Assembly: GCA_903859795.1 (NCBI GenBank)
Contig: CAIOOC010000750.1
Coordinates: 1 to 7,357 of the forward strand
Origin: an uncultured Bacteroidia bacterium
GTDB taxonomy: Bacteria; Bacteroidota; Bacteroidia; Bacteroidales; Prolixibacteraceae
Length of the DNA: 7,357 nucleotides
Direction of reading: 5' to 3'
The notes beneath the pieces were generated by a model, which was not told where the DNA came from, did not search any database, and saw nothing but the letters and a program-made list of their open reading frames with translations. Below are positions 1 to 6,717 of the stretch, piece by piece. The translations under genes were made by a program, and so were the position numbers. The stretch's first letter is position 1. Every line of letters starts with the position of its first letter.

Positions 1-353
1 ATGTTATCTTAAAACTTCTGGATTTGAATGCTGATTTTATTCAGCAGGATTTTGCCGAAATCTTGCAAAAGGATAAATCTGTTATTGTGCGCCATGCCAA
101 TTTTCTCTTAGAGCATCATTACGTTGAACGACAGACTAATAACAGTGACAAACGAAAAAAAAATCTTACGCTCACAAAAAATGGCGCTCAGATTTTGAAC
201 CGAATGAAAGATATTTCCGCCGAAGTGACACGGAAATTGCTTTTTGGAGTCACCGAAAATGAACTTGATACCTTCCAGCGTGTTTTAGTGAAGATACAGG
301 AGAATGGAGGAGTAGAGCAGGAATCTTTGGTTTGCGGAGAGACAGGAAAATAA
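1..353 (+). CDS. MarR-family transcriptional regulator, 5'-truncated by window edge
   Basis: The frame is open from base 3 to the TAA at 351-353, giving 116 residues of a protein that is usually about 140-150 long. The missing part is the N-terminal dimerisation helix and probably the real start, so the TTG at 24 should not be taken as the start. The visible part is a winged helix-turn-helix. It begins with VILKLLDLNADFIQQDFAEI (scaffold and first HTH helix), continues with the recognition helix DKSVIVRHANFLLEHHY, and then the wing VERQTNNSDKRKKNLTLTKNG, which carries the family's D-x-R and LT-x-x-G signatures. A C-terminal dimerisation helix follows (about the last 45 residues). MarR proteins are cytoplasmic dimers that usually repress adjacent genes and release DNA on binding small aromatic ligands or on oxidation. 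Its position 157 bp upstream of an efflux operon on the same strand suggests that it controls that operon and itself (inference). No effector can be read from the sequence. Confidence 0.9.
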   Translation, partial: VILKLLDLNADFIQQDFAEILQKDKSVIVRHANFLLEHHYVERQTNNSDKRKKNLTLTKNGAQILNRMKDISAEVTRKLLFGVTENELDTFQRVLVKIQENGGVEQESLVCGETGK

Positions 354-358
354 ATTTA
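326..358 (+). promoter_or_regulatory. weak candidate Bacteroidota-type promoter before the efflux operon
   Basis: A TTTG at 326-329 is followed after 21 bases by TAAATTTA at 351-358. The known Bacteroidota vegetative consensus is TTTG, then about 19-21 bases, then TAnnTTTG; here the -7 box lacks only the final G. The element overlaps the stop codon of the MarR gene and would start a transcript near base 365, with a leader of about 145 nt before the adaptor gene. The sequence is A/T-rich, so a chance match is quite possible. Read-through from the MarR promoter is an alternative. Confidence 0.22.
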
Positions 359-510
359 ATTGGATAGAAATAAGTTCAAATTAAGAGGAATTCATTGAAT
401 CAGATCCGCATTAATATTACGAACAACGCAACAACAGAATCCAACGAAACAATTGGAACAACAGAAACCACAGAAACAAAAAGAACAACATAAACAATAT
501 TAAAAACATC
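354..510 (+). other. intergenic leader with A-rich, T-poor stretch
   Basis: This gap lies between the MarR gene and the adaptor gene. Bases 421-490 contain 41 A and only 3 T, made of ACA/GAA-like units; the 9-mer ACAACAGAA occurs at 431-439 and again at 458-466. Such a strand can hardly fold, so it may serve as an unstructured 5' leader that helps ribosome loading where Shine-Dalgarno pairing is not used (inference). Upstream of it, 390-400 is an 11-base palindrome, ATTCA-T-TGAAT, the only operator-like symmetry I see in the gap; it is short for a MarR site. A TTG at 395-397 opens a 32-codon frame ending at 493, preceded by AAGAGG. No hairpin typical of a terminator is visible after the MarR gene. 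Confidence 0.5.
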
Positions 511-1695
511 ATGAGCATAAAAACACAAATAAGCCTACTGATTATCTGCTTAATGGCGATCACCATTTCCTGTTCCGATCAGCCAAAAGCAGGAGCGCCG
601 GGAAGTGCCGGAAAGGTTAAAGAATATCCCGTTATTGCTGTGAAAACACAGTCCACAACGCTATTCAAAGACTATCCAACCAAACTTCAGGGACAGCAGA
701 CCGTTGAAATCAGGTCGAAGATTGCCGGTTATATTGAGAAAATCTTTGTCGATGAAGGAGCATTCGTAAAGAAAGGGCAGGTACTTTTTCGTCTGAATGC
801 TGATGATATCCAGGCTACAGTTCGTTCGGCGGCCGCAATGGTTAAAGTTGCAGAGGCTGATGTGAAAGTTGCAGAGGTCAATGTTGAAAAGACAAAACCG
901 CTGGTTGAAAAAAATATCATCAGTAAGTTTGAACTCGAAACGGTTGAATCTACAAAGAAATCAAAAGAGGCTCAACTGGCACAAGCGATGGCAAACTGGG
1001 AAAATGCAAAGGCTAATCTCCAGTATACCTTGATTACCAGCCCTGCTGAGGGAACGATCGGGAATTTCCCATACCGGGTTGGGAGTCTTGTGAGCAGTTC
1101 AACTTCAGAACCACTCACAACAGTTTCAAATACATTGAATATGTATGCTTACTTTTCATTTAATGAGAAGGAATTCTTAACGCTCACCAAGGGATTGGAA
1201 GGGAAAAATCAGGTGGAGAAGTTCAGTAAATTACCTAATGTTTCACTTGTTATGGCCGATAATTCCATTTATGAAAAGGAGGGTAGGATTGAAACAGCAA
1301 GCGGATTGATTAATACGCAAACAGGGGCGGTTAATGTACGGGCAAGTTTTCCAAATTCCGAAGGTTTATTAAGAAGCGGAGGAAGCGGTACAATCCGGAT
1401 TCCGCAAGAGATGGATTCAGTGATTATCATTCCGCAAAAGACATCCTATGAATTGCAGGGGAAACACTTTGTTTACCTGGTTGGTGCCGGGAATAAGGTT
1501 CGCAATACTGAAATTGAAGTTTTGGCCGGAAATCTCAAAGACTCTTATGTTGTGACAAGTGGTTTAAAAGTTGGGGATCAGATTGTCCTCGAGGGTATTG
1601 CAGCATTGCGTAATGATACCGAAATAAAACCGAAACTGTCAGAAATCGGCAACCTTTCCGAAAACATGTCATCGGCAAAACAGCTTAAAAATTAA
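511..1695 (+). CDS. RND efflux periplasmic adaptor (membrane fusion protein, AcrA/MexA type), lipoprotein
   Basis: This 394-residue protein is the usual length for AcrA/MexA adaptors. It bridges the inner-membrane pump and the outer-membrane channel. Residues 1-20 form a signal peptide ending ITIS before Cys21, a loose lipobox (Thr at -3), so a lipid-anchored protein is likely. Domains in order: first beta/lipoyl strands at about 40-98, including the lipoyl half-motif with GYIEKIFVDEGAFVKKGQ; an alpha-helical hairpin at about 99-170, rich in heptads (VKVAEAD, VKVAEVN); the second lipoyl half at about 172-198 (TLITSPAEGTIG); a beta-barrel at about 205-295; and a membrane-proximal domain at about 300-375 (VIIIPQKTSY, GLKVGDQIVLEGI). 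The ATG at 511 is chosen because it puts the signal peptide at the N-terminus; the leader has no Shine-Dalgarno. The next gene starts 11 bp after the stop, so the two are co-transcribed. HAE1-type company favours drug or small-amphiphile export over metal export. Confidence 0.95.
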   Translation: MSIKTQISLLIICLMAITISCSDQPKAGAPGSAGKVKEYPVIAVKTQSTTLFKDYPTKLQGQQTVEIRSKIAGYIEKIFVDEGAFVKKGQVLFRLNADDIQATVRSAAAMVKVAEADVKVAEVNVEKTKPLVEKNIISKFELETVESTKKSKEAQLAQAMANWENAKANLQYTLITSPAEGTIGNFPYRVGSLVSSSTSEPLTTVSNTLNMYAYFSFNEKEFLTLTKGLEGKNQVEKFSKLPNVSLVMADNSIYEKEGRIETASGLINTQTGAVNVRASFPNSEGLLRSGGSGTIRIPQEMDSVIIIPQKTSYELQGKHFVYLVGAGNKVRNTEIEVLAGNLKDSYVVTSGLKVGDQIVLEGIAALRNDTEIKPKLSEIGNLSENMSSAKQLKN

Positions 1696-1706
1696 ATTTC
1701 GAAAAC

Positions 1707-4700
1707 ATGTTCAGACGATTTATAGAACGACCGATTCTTTCAGCGGTCATCTCGATAATTATTGTTATTCTGGGGATTCTCGGACTTGTTACCCTTCCGA
1801 TTGAACAGTATCCCGATATCGCGCCTCCGACGATACGTGTGACGGCGTCGTATACGGGTGCAAATGCTGAAACAGTGCTGAAAAGTGTGGTTATCCCGCT
1901 TGAAGAGCAAATCAACGGTGTGGAAAATATGACCTATATGACCTCTACTGCAAGCAATGACGGATCGGCAACAATAGAAGTTTTTTTCAAGCAGGGGATT
2001 AATGCCGACATGGCAGCGGTTAATGTGCAAAACCGTGTGGCAAGGGCAATGAGTTTACTTCCGGCAGAGGTAATCCGTGCCGGGGTAATTACAGCCAAAC
2101 GGCAGAATAGTATGTTGCTCGTTTTTTCGTTGCGCAGTGAAAATGGGGAATTCGACGAAACATTTCTTCAAAACTATAGTAAAATCAATGTTCTTCCTCA
2201 GATTCAGCGCGTTAATGGGGTAGGAGAGGCGATGGTTTTTGGGATGAAGGATTATTCTATGCGGGTTTGGTTAAAACCCGATATCATGACCTCGTTCGGG
2301 CTGATGCCTTCAGATGTTATCGCTGCTTTAAATGAACAGAATCTCGAGGCTGCCCCGGGTCGTCTTGGGGCTTTAAACGAGCAATCGTTTGAGTATATTT
2401 TAAAATACAAAGGGAGACTTACCCAACCGGCTGAATTTGAAAATATTGTCATTAAAGCAGATAAGGATGGGAATATTCTTCGATTAAAGGATGTTGCCCG
2501 AATCGAGCTTGGTGCACTTGATTACTCAATTGCGACAACAGCAATGGCCAAACCCGGAATTGCAATGGCAGTTTTCCAGGCTGCCGGTTCGAATGCGCGT
2601 GAGGTGATCATCAATGCGAAAAAAGTTCTTGAGGAATCTTCCAAATCATTCCCTCCGGGGGTTAAATACCAGATCCTTGTCGATGCCAATGACTTTTTGG
2701 ACAGCTCGATTGAAAAGGTTCTTCATACCCTGCTCGAAGCATTTATCCTTGTGTTTATTGTGGTATTTGTATTCCTTCAAAATTTCAGGGCAACACTGAT
2801 TCCTGCGATTTCGGTTCCAGTATCCATTATTGGTACATTTTTCTTTCTTAATCTGTTTGGATTCACTATTAACCTTTTAACACTCTTCGCCCTGGTTCTG
2901 GCGATCGGAATTGTTGTCGATGATGCCATTGTTGTGGTCGAGGCGGTCCATGCCAAGCTCGACCAGGGGGCAAAAAATGCCCGCGAGGCTGCCGTATCAG
3001 CAATGAGTGAGATTTCATCCGCCATTGTGGCTATTACCCTCGTAATGGCTGCTGTTTTTGTGCCTGTTACATTTATGAAAGGGACGACAGGAGTATTTTA
3101 CAGGCAATTTGGGATTACCCTTGCTGTGGCGATTGTCATTTCGGCGATCAATGCACTGACACTTAGTCCAGCGCTTTGTGCTATTTTCCTTAAACCACAT
3201 TCAAAGAGCGAATTGCATCAAAAAGGGGTGATGCAAAGATTCTATACCATATTCAATACGGTCTTTGGTTCGATGACACAACGTTATAAAAAGACAACCA
3301 ACCTTTTTATGGCTCACCGATGGATTGCAATAGCCATTATTCTGGCTTTTTCCGGCGGATTATGGTACCTGATGGAAACAACTCCAACTGGTTTTGTCCC
3401 GACTGAAGATACAGGAAGAATGTTTATTGATATTAGCCTTCCACCTGCAACATCGATGGAAAAGACGAAAAAAACCGTTGAGTTGGTTGAAAGCCTGGTA
3501 AAGGATATTCCCGAAATTGAGGCAAGAACAGCCATTGTTGGAAATTCGCTGATTAGCGGCAGGGGCAGTTCCTATGGGATGCTGATCTGCGCACTCTATC
3601 CATTTGATAAAAGGACTGAGAAAGGTCAGGACATAAACAGTATAATTGGAAAACTATATATGCGCACTTCGAAGGTCAAAGATGCCAAAATTATCATCTT
3701 TACCCCTCCGATGGTCCCCGGATTCAGTATTTCGGGTGGTTTTGAATTAAAGCTTGAAGATAAAACAGGTGGAGATATTAAGGTTTTTGAACAAAATGCC
3801 CGACAGTTTTTGGGGGCACTCAATCAGCGTCCTGAGATTCAGTATGCGATGACATCATTCAATTCAAACTTCCCTCAATATGAGGTTGATGTAAACCCGG
3901 CTCGGTGCAAACAGTCGGGAATTACTGTTAGTACTGTTTTAGCTGCGTTACAGGGTTACGTTGGTGGATTTTATGCTTCAGATTTTAACCGGTTTGGCAA
4001 ACAATACCGTGTGATGGTTCAGGCCGAACCTAATTTCCGTGGTAATCCCCAGGATCTCGACAATGTTTTTGTGAAAACCTCAAATGGAGAGATGGCCCCA
4101 ATTACAGAATTCGTTTCGCTCAAACGGGTTTTTGGTCCTGAAAACATCACCCGTTTCAATCTTTACACATCAATCGCAGTTACCGGAGCTCCCAATTTCG
4201 GTTTCAGCAGCGGTGACGCAATTAAAGCGGTTCAGGAAGTAGCTGAACAAACCCTTCCGTTTGGTTATGGCTATGAATTCTCCGGATTAACCCGTGAGGA
4301 GAAGTATTCGGGAAGCCAATCGATTATGATTTTTATTTTGAGTGTTATTTTTGTATTCTTCTTATTGGCAGCTCAGTACGAAAGTTTTGTATTGCCATTC
4401 TCGATCATCTTCTCTCTCCCGATAGGAATTTCGGGGGCTTATATCTTTGCTAAAATAATGGGAGTTGAGAATAATATCTATCTGCAGATTTCTCTGATTA
4501 TGCTTATCGGATTGCTTGCGAAGAATGCCATTTTGATTGTTGAATTTGCATTACAACGGCGACATCGCGGAATGTCAATTGTTCAGGCGGCAATTGAAGG
4601 GGCAACTGCCAGGTTGAGACCAATCCTTATGACCTCTTTTGCCTTTATTTTCGGACTTATTCCACTGGTTATAGGTGGAGGGGTTGGAGCAAAAGGTAAC

Positions 4701-4859
4701 CGTTCTATTGGCGTAGGTTCTGTCGGCGGTATGTTTATCGGAACCATGATCGGTATCCTGGTTATCCCTACGATGTTTGTGATTTTCCAGACTCTTCAGG
4801 AGAAAATAAAGAAACCAACAAGTCCGCAAATTGTCGAACTGGATGATATGGAAGAGTAG
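1707..4859 (+). CDS. RND efflux transporter, HAE1 family (AcrB/MexB type)
   Basis: This inner-membrane pump exchanges protons for drugs or other amphiphiles and works as a trimer with the adaptor and an outer-membrane channel. At 1050 residues it matches AcrB (1049). It starts with FIERPILSAVISI (first membrane helix about 9-28) and LPIEQYPDIAPP, followed by the first large periplasmic loop, membrane helices 2-6 from about 341, a second large loop, and a final helix bundle to about 1030. The proton relay is complete: Asp405 and Asp406 in GIVVDDAIVVVE (AcrB D407/D408), Lys939 in LLAKNAILIVEFA (K940), Arg969 in RLRPILMTS (R971) and Thr976 (T978). The HAE1-like LPIEQYP and the absence of metal-type signatures argue against a CusA-like pump. 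The deep drug pocket differs from AcrB: M136, A609, S614, I616 and I627 replace phenylalanines, while F178 is kept (alignment by eye). It ends with an acidic tail, VELDDMEE. The frame is intact throughout. The ATG at 1707 lies 11 bp after the adaptor stop, with an A-rich stretch but no Shine-Dalgarno. Confidence 0.97.
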   Translation: MFRRFIERPILSAVISIIIVILGILGLVTLPIEQYPDIAPPTIRVTASYTGANAETVLKSVVIPLEEQINGVENMTYMTSTASNDGSATIEVFFKQGINADMAAVNVQNRVARAMSLLPAEVIRAGVITAKRQNSMLLVFSLRSENGEFDETFLQNYSKINVLPQIQRVNGVGEAMVFGMKDYSMRVWLKPDIMTSFGLMPSDVIAALNEQNLEAAPGRLGALNEQSFEYILKYKGRLTQPAEFENIVIKADKDGNILRLKDVARIELGALDYSIATTAMAKPGIAMAVFQAAGSNAREVIINAKKVLEESSKSFPPGVKYQILVDANDFLDSSIEKVLHTLLEAFILVFIVVFVFLQNFRATLIPAISVPVSIIGTFFFLNLFGFTINLLTLFALVLAIGIVVDDAIVVVEAVHAKLDQGAKNAREAAVSAMSEISSAIVAITLVMAAVFVPVTFMKGTTGVFYRQFGITLAVAIVISAINALTLSPALCAIFLKPHSKSELHQKGVMQRFYTIFNTVFGSMTQRYKKTTNLFMAHRWIAIAIILAFSGGLWYLMETTPTGFVPTEDTGRMFIDISLPPATSMEKTKKTVELVESLVKDIPEIEARTAIVGNSLISGRGSSYGMLICALYPFDKRTEKGQDINSIIGKLYMRTSKVKDAKIIIFTPPMVPGFSISGGFELKLEDKTGGDIKVFEQNARQFLGALNQRPEIQYAMTSFNSNFPQYEVDVNPARCKQSGITVSTVLAALQGYVGGFYASDFNRFGKQYRVMVQAEPNFRGNPQDLDNVFVKTSNGEMAPITEFVSLKRVFGPENITRFNLYTSIAVTGAPNFGFSSGDAIKAVQEVAEQTLPFGYGYEFSGLTREEKYSGSQSIMIFILSVIFVFFLLAAQYESFVLPFSIIFSLPIGISGAYIFAKIMGVENNIYLQISLIMLIGLLAKNAILIVEFALQRRHRGMSIVQAAIEGATARLRPILMTSFAFIFGLIPLVIGGGVGAKGNRSIGVGSVGGMFIGTMIGILVIPTMFVIFQTLQEKIKKPTSPQIVELDDMEE

Positions 4860-4930
4860 AAGAATGTTTTAATTCTATTAATCACAATTATGGTAAAAAT
4901 GAGACAAACCATAAATTTAATTAAGAAAAG

Positions 4931-5003
4931 TTTCGCGCAAGGTACGCGAAGGACGCAAAGGTTATAAAAAGCGACTTTGTGTTGCCTGGCGTATTTGCAT
5001 AAA
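4931..5003. repeat. long imperfect inverted repeat, GACGCAAAGG type
   Basis: The left arm is about 4931-4961 and the right arm about 4974-5003, around a 12-14 base A/T-rich loop. The best stretch pairs 4953-4960 (ACGCAAAG) with 4975-4982, including one G-T pair. A second block pairs 4943-4947 (TACGC) with 4989-4993 (GCGTA), and outer pairs form between 4937-4940 and 4995-4998; short bulges separate the blocks. The left arm carries related units (GCGCAAGG, ACGCGAAGG, ACGCAAAGG). From memory, CGCAAAG-type palindromes are scattered between genes in many Bacteroidota genomes; no search was possible. There is no T-run after it, so it is not a standard terminator. It sits in the 187-bp gap between the pump gene and the outer-membrane-factor gene and may shape transcript ends or stability (inference). 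The rest of the gap is A/T-rich; I see no convincing promoter. Confidence 0.6.
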
Positions 5004-5046
5004 ATATTGAATTAACATAAGATATACAGAATATTATTTGAATCCA

Positions 5047-6426
5047 ATGATAAATAAAATTATACTAATCGCCGGATTACTGATTGCACTTTGGTCATGC
5101 AGTACATCCCACCATTTTCAACGCGATTCGATAAATACAACCGGAATTTACGGCAGCTCTGAAACAACCGATTCAGTAACGATTGCTGACAGACCATGGC
5201 GGGAGATTTTTGCAGAAAGCTACCTTCAGAACTTAATCAATGAAGGTCTTAAAAGTAATCCTGATCTTCAGATAGCTGTTCAGCGGGTGATTCAGTCTGA
5301 AGCTTATTTTTCGCAGAGCAAGGCAAATATGTTACCGGGGATCTCCGTCGGAGCAAATGGTAACTATACAAAGAATCCCAAATCGGTGTATCCTTCGGGA
5401 CCCTTTGAGGTTGGTTTCTGGCAATTGGGAGCCGAAGCAAGCTGGGAAATAGATATCTGGGGAAAGTTACGCAGTTCAAAAAGGGCAGCCTATGCCAGCT
5501 TACTGGCCAGTGAGGCAGGGCGAAAAGAGATTCAGACCCGGCTGATTGCAAATGTTGCACTAGCTTATTACAGCCTGATCGGGTTGGATTCAAAACTGGA
5601 AATTACAAGGCAGACAGTAAAAAACGAGATTGAACAGGTAGAAATTATGAAGGTGCTCAAGGAGAGTGGGAAAGTAACTGGTGCAGCTATCGTTCAGACC
5701 GAGGCAATCCGTTATGCTGCAGAAGTGACGATCCCTGATCTTGAACAGCAAATACGCGAAACAGAAAATCTTATTTGCCAGTTACTGGGACGTGTTCCCG
5801 GAACCATTGAGCGGGGGAAAATCGACGAGCAAAGACAACCACTTGTTATAAAGGCTGGTCTCCCTGCCCGGCTTCTTGACAACCGTCCGGACGTGATGCA
5901 GGCTGAGTTTGAAGTTATTAGTGCCTATGAGGTGACCAACAGTGCCCGGGCGAGTTTTTATCCGTCACTTTCATTTACCGCCTCTGCCGGATATGTGGCG
6001 ACAACCTTTAACCAGTTTTTTGATCCGGTGACATTTGCAGCAAATGTTATAGGAGGTCTTACACAACCGCTTTTTAATAAGAAGATAAATACCACACGGC
6101 TCAAGGTAGCGAAGGCGCAGCAGCAGGAATCATTGATCAGCTTTCGAAATACACTTTTAAAAGCCGGAGAAGAGGTTAGTAATGCTATGAGCTTATACGA
6201 ATCGTCGGTGAAAAAAATTGCACTTCGTAAAAATCAGATTGAAGCATTAGCAAAGTCTGTGGACTATACCAAAGAGTTGCTTACCTATGGTTCAGCCAAC
6301 TATTTTGAGGTACTGTCTGCTCAGACAAGTCTGTTGTCTGCACAGTTAAGCAGTGTCAATGACCATTTGCAACAACTCGATGCAACAGTTTCGCTCTACC
6401 GCGCAATGGGCGGTGGATGGAGATGA
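5047..6426 (+). CDS. RND efflux outer-membrane factor (TolC/OprM, NodT family), lipoprotein
   Basis: This protein forms the trimeric outer-membrane channel through which the pump expels substrate. From the ATG at 5047 it has 459 residues, normal for the NodT family. A TTG at 5038 would add three residues (MNP), but the ATG gives a compact signal peptide (residues 1-17, ending ALWS) directly before Cys18, a good lipobox. Two repeated outer-membrane-efflux domains follow, roughly 55-250 and 270-455. The first includes PWREIF, LINEGLKSNPDLQIAVQRV and ASWEIDIWGKLR; the second includes the family hallmark LLDNRPDVMQAE (about 276-287), then SFYPSLSFTASAGY and the end AMGGGW. Long alpha-helical coiled segments flank these motifs and form the periplasmic tunnel. 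It follows the pump gene by 187 bp on the same strand, so it completes the adaptor-pump-channel set, though the gap with a palindrome leaves open whether it shares one transcript. No anomaly is seen in the frame. Confidence 0.94.
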   Translation: MINKIILIAGLLIALWSCSTSHHFQRDSINTTGIYGSSETTDSVTIADRPWREIFAESYLQNLINEGLKSNPDLQIAVQRVIQSEAYFSQSKANMLPGISVGANGNYTKNPKSVYPSGPFEVGFWQLGAEASWEIDIWGKLRSSKRAAYASLLASEAGRKEIQTRLIANVALAYYSLIGLDSKLEITRQTVKNEIEQVEIMKVLKESGKVTGAAIVQTEAIRYAAEVTIPDLEQQIRETENLICQLLGRVPGTIERGKIDEQRQPLVIKAGLPARLLDNRPDVMQAEFEVISAYEVTNSARASFYPSLSFTASAGYVATTFNQFFDPVTFAANVIGGLTQPLFNKKINTTRLKVAKAQQQESLISFRNTLLKAGEEVSNAMSLYESSVKKIALRKNQIEALAKSVDYTKELLTYGSANYFEVLSAQTSLLSAQLSSVNDHLQQLDATVSLYRAMGGGWR

Positions 6427-6483
6427 TATCAACGATCCTAATGCTGTTTTTTTGATTTGTGTATGGTTTTTAATTGATTGTTT

Positions 6484-6512
6484 GTAGAGACAAGGCGCTG
6501 CCTTGTCTCTAC
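6484..6512. repeat. perfect 13-bp inverted repeat (GTAGAGAC hairpin)
   Basis: GTAGAGACAAGGC at 6484-6496 and its exact reverse complement at 6500-6512 are separated by the three bases GCT, so RNA or single-stranded DNA would form a strong hairpin. It begins 58 bases after the outer-membrane-factor stop codon. It is followed by CCCATATC rather than a T-run, so it is not a classical intrinsic terminator, although it could protect a 3' end. Directly after it, CTCTACCCATAT (6507-6518) is nearly repeated as CTCTACCATAT (6519-6529), as if the right end had been partly duplicated. From memory, palindromes ending in GTAGAGAC recur between genes in Bacteroidota and cyanobacteria; this is recall, not a search. 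Confidence 0.8.
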
Positions 6513-6601
6513 CCATATCTCTACCATATCCAATTGTATCCAGGGATTCAATATTAAAAATATTCATTTCAATCTTCATGAACCTGGTACTGAAAACTAT
6601 C

Positions 6602-6633
6602 TTTGGATAGAGGATCCACAATTGCTATATTCA
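6602..6633 (+). promoter_or_regulatory. weak candidate promoter for the beta-barrel gene
   Basis: TTTG at 6602-6605 is followed after 20 bases by TATATTCA at 6626-6633, which fits four of the six fixed positions of the Bacteroidota -7 box TAnnTTTG. It would give a leader of about 75-80 nt before the ATG at 6718. The gap length and the hairpin upstream make an independent promoter for the last gene reasonable, but the match is modest in A/T-rich DNA. Confidence 0.22.
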
Positions 6634-6717
6634 CAAGAATTTCTTTACTTCGCCATTGTATTATTCTAAAATTAACAATTGGCATCACAACCAGGTAATT
6701 ACTTAATAATGTAGATC

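Larger units (their letters stand above)
6427..6717 (+). other. intergenic region without a credible gene
   Basis: This 291-bp gap separates the outer-membrane-factor gene from the beta-barrel gene. It is A/T-rich and contains a T-run at about 6445-6451 with no hairpin before it, the perfect hairpin at 6484-6512, a short tandem copy after it, and a weak promoter candidate at 6602-6633. A 63-codon + strand frame through the hairpin and an opposite frame running back into the outer-membrane-factor gene have no family-like sequence, and I treat both as chance. Confidence 0.5.

Noticed and set aside
24..353. TTG at 24 as a real start for a short MarR-like protein
   Set aside because: The frame stays open upstream to the window edge and already reads as MarR sequence (VILKLLD), so the start lies outside the window.
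4860..4885. AGAAT/ATTCT small hairpin after the pump gene as a terminator
   Set aside because: The stem is only five A/T-rich pairs with no T-run; it is too weak to support.
4994..5025. TTTG at 4994 with TAAGATAT at 5018 as a promoter for the outer-membrane-factor gene
   Set aside because: The spacing of 20 is right, but the -7 box matches only three of six fixed positions and the TTTG is part of the palindrome's right arm.
5249..5593. 114-codon - strand frame inside the outer-membrane-factor gene
   Set aside because: It is entirely antisense to the conserved efflux-domain coding region, so it is a shadow frame.
6427..6460. T-run after the outer-membrane-factor stop as an intrinsic terminator
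   Set aside because: No G/C-rich hairpin precedes the T-run, and the strong hairpin lies downstream without a T-run after it.
6346..6621. 91-codon - strand frame overlapping the end of the outer-membrane-factor gene
   Set aside because: It is antisense to a clear gene and crosses the hairpin; its sequence has no recognisable family features.
6478..6669. 63-codon + strand frame in the last intergenic gap, from a TTG start
   Set aside because: It runs through the perfect hairpin repeat, has no signal or domain-like pattern, and lies in A/T-rich spacer.
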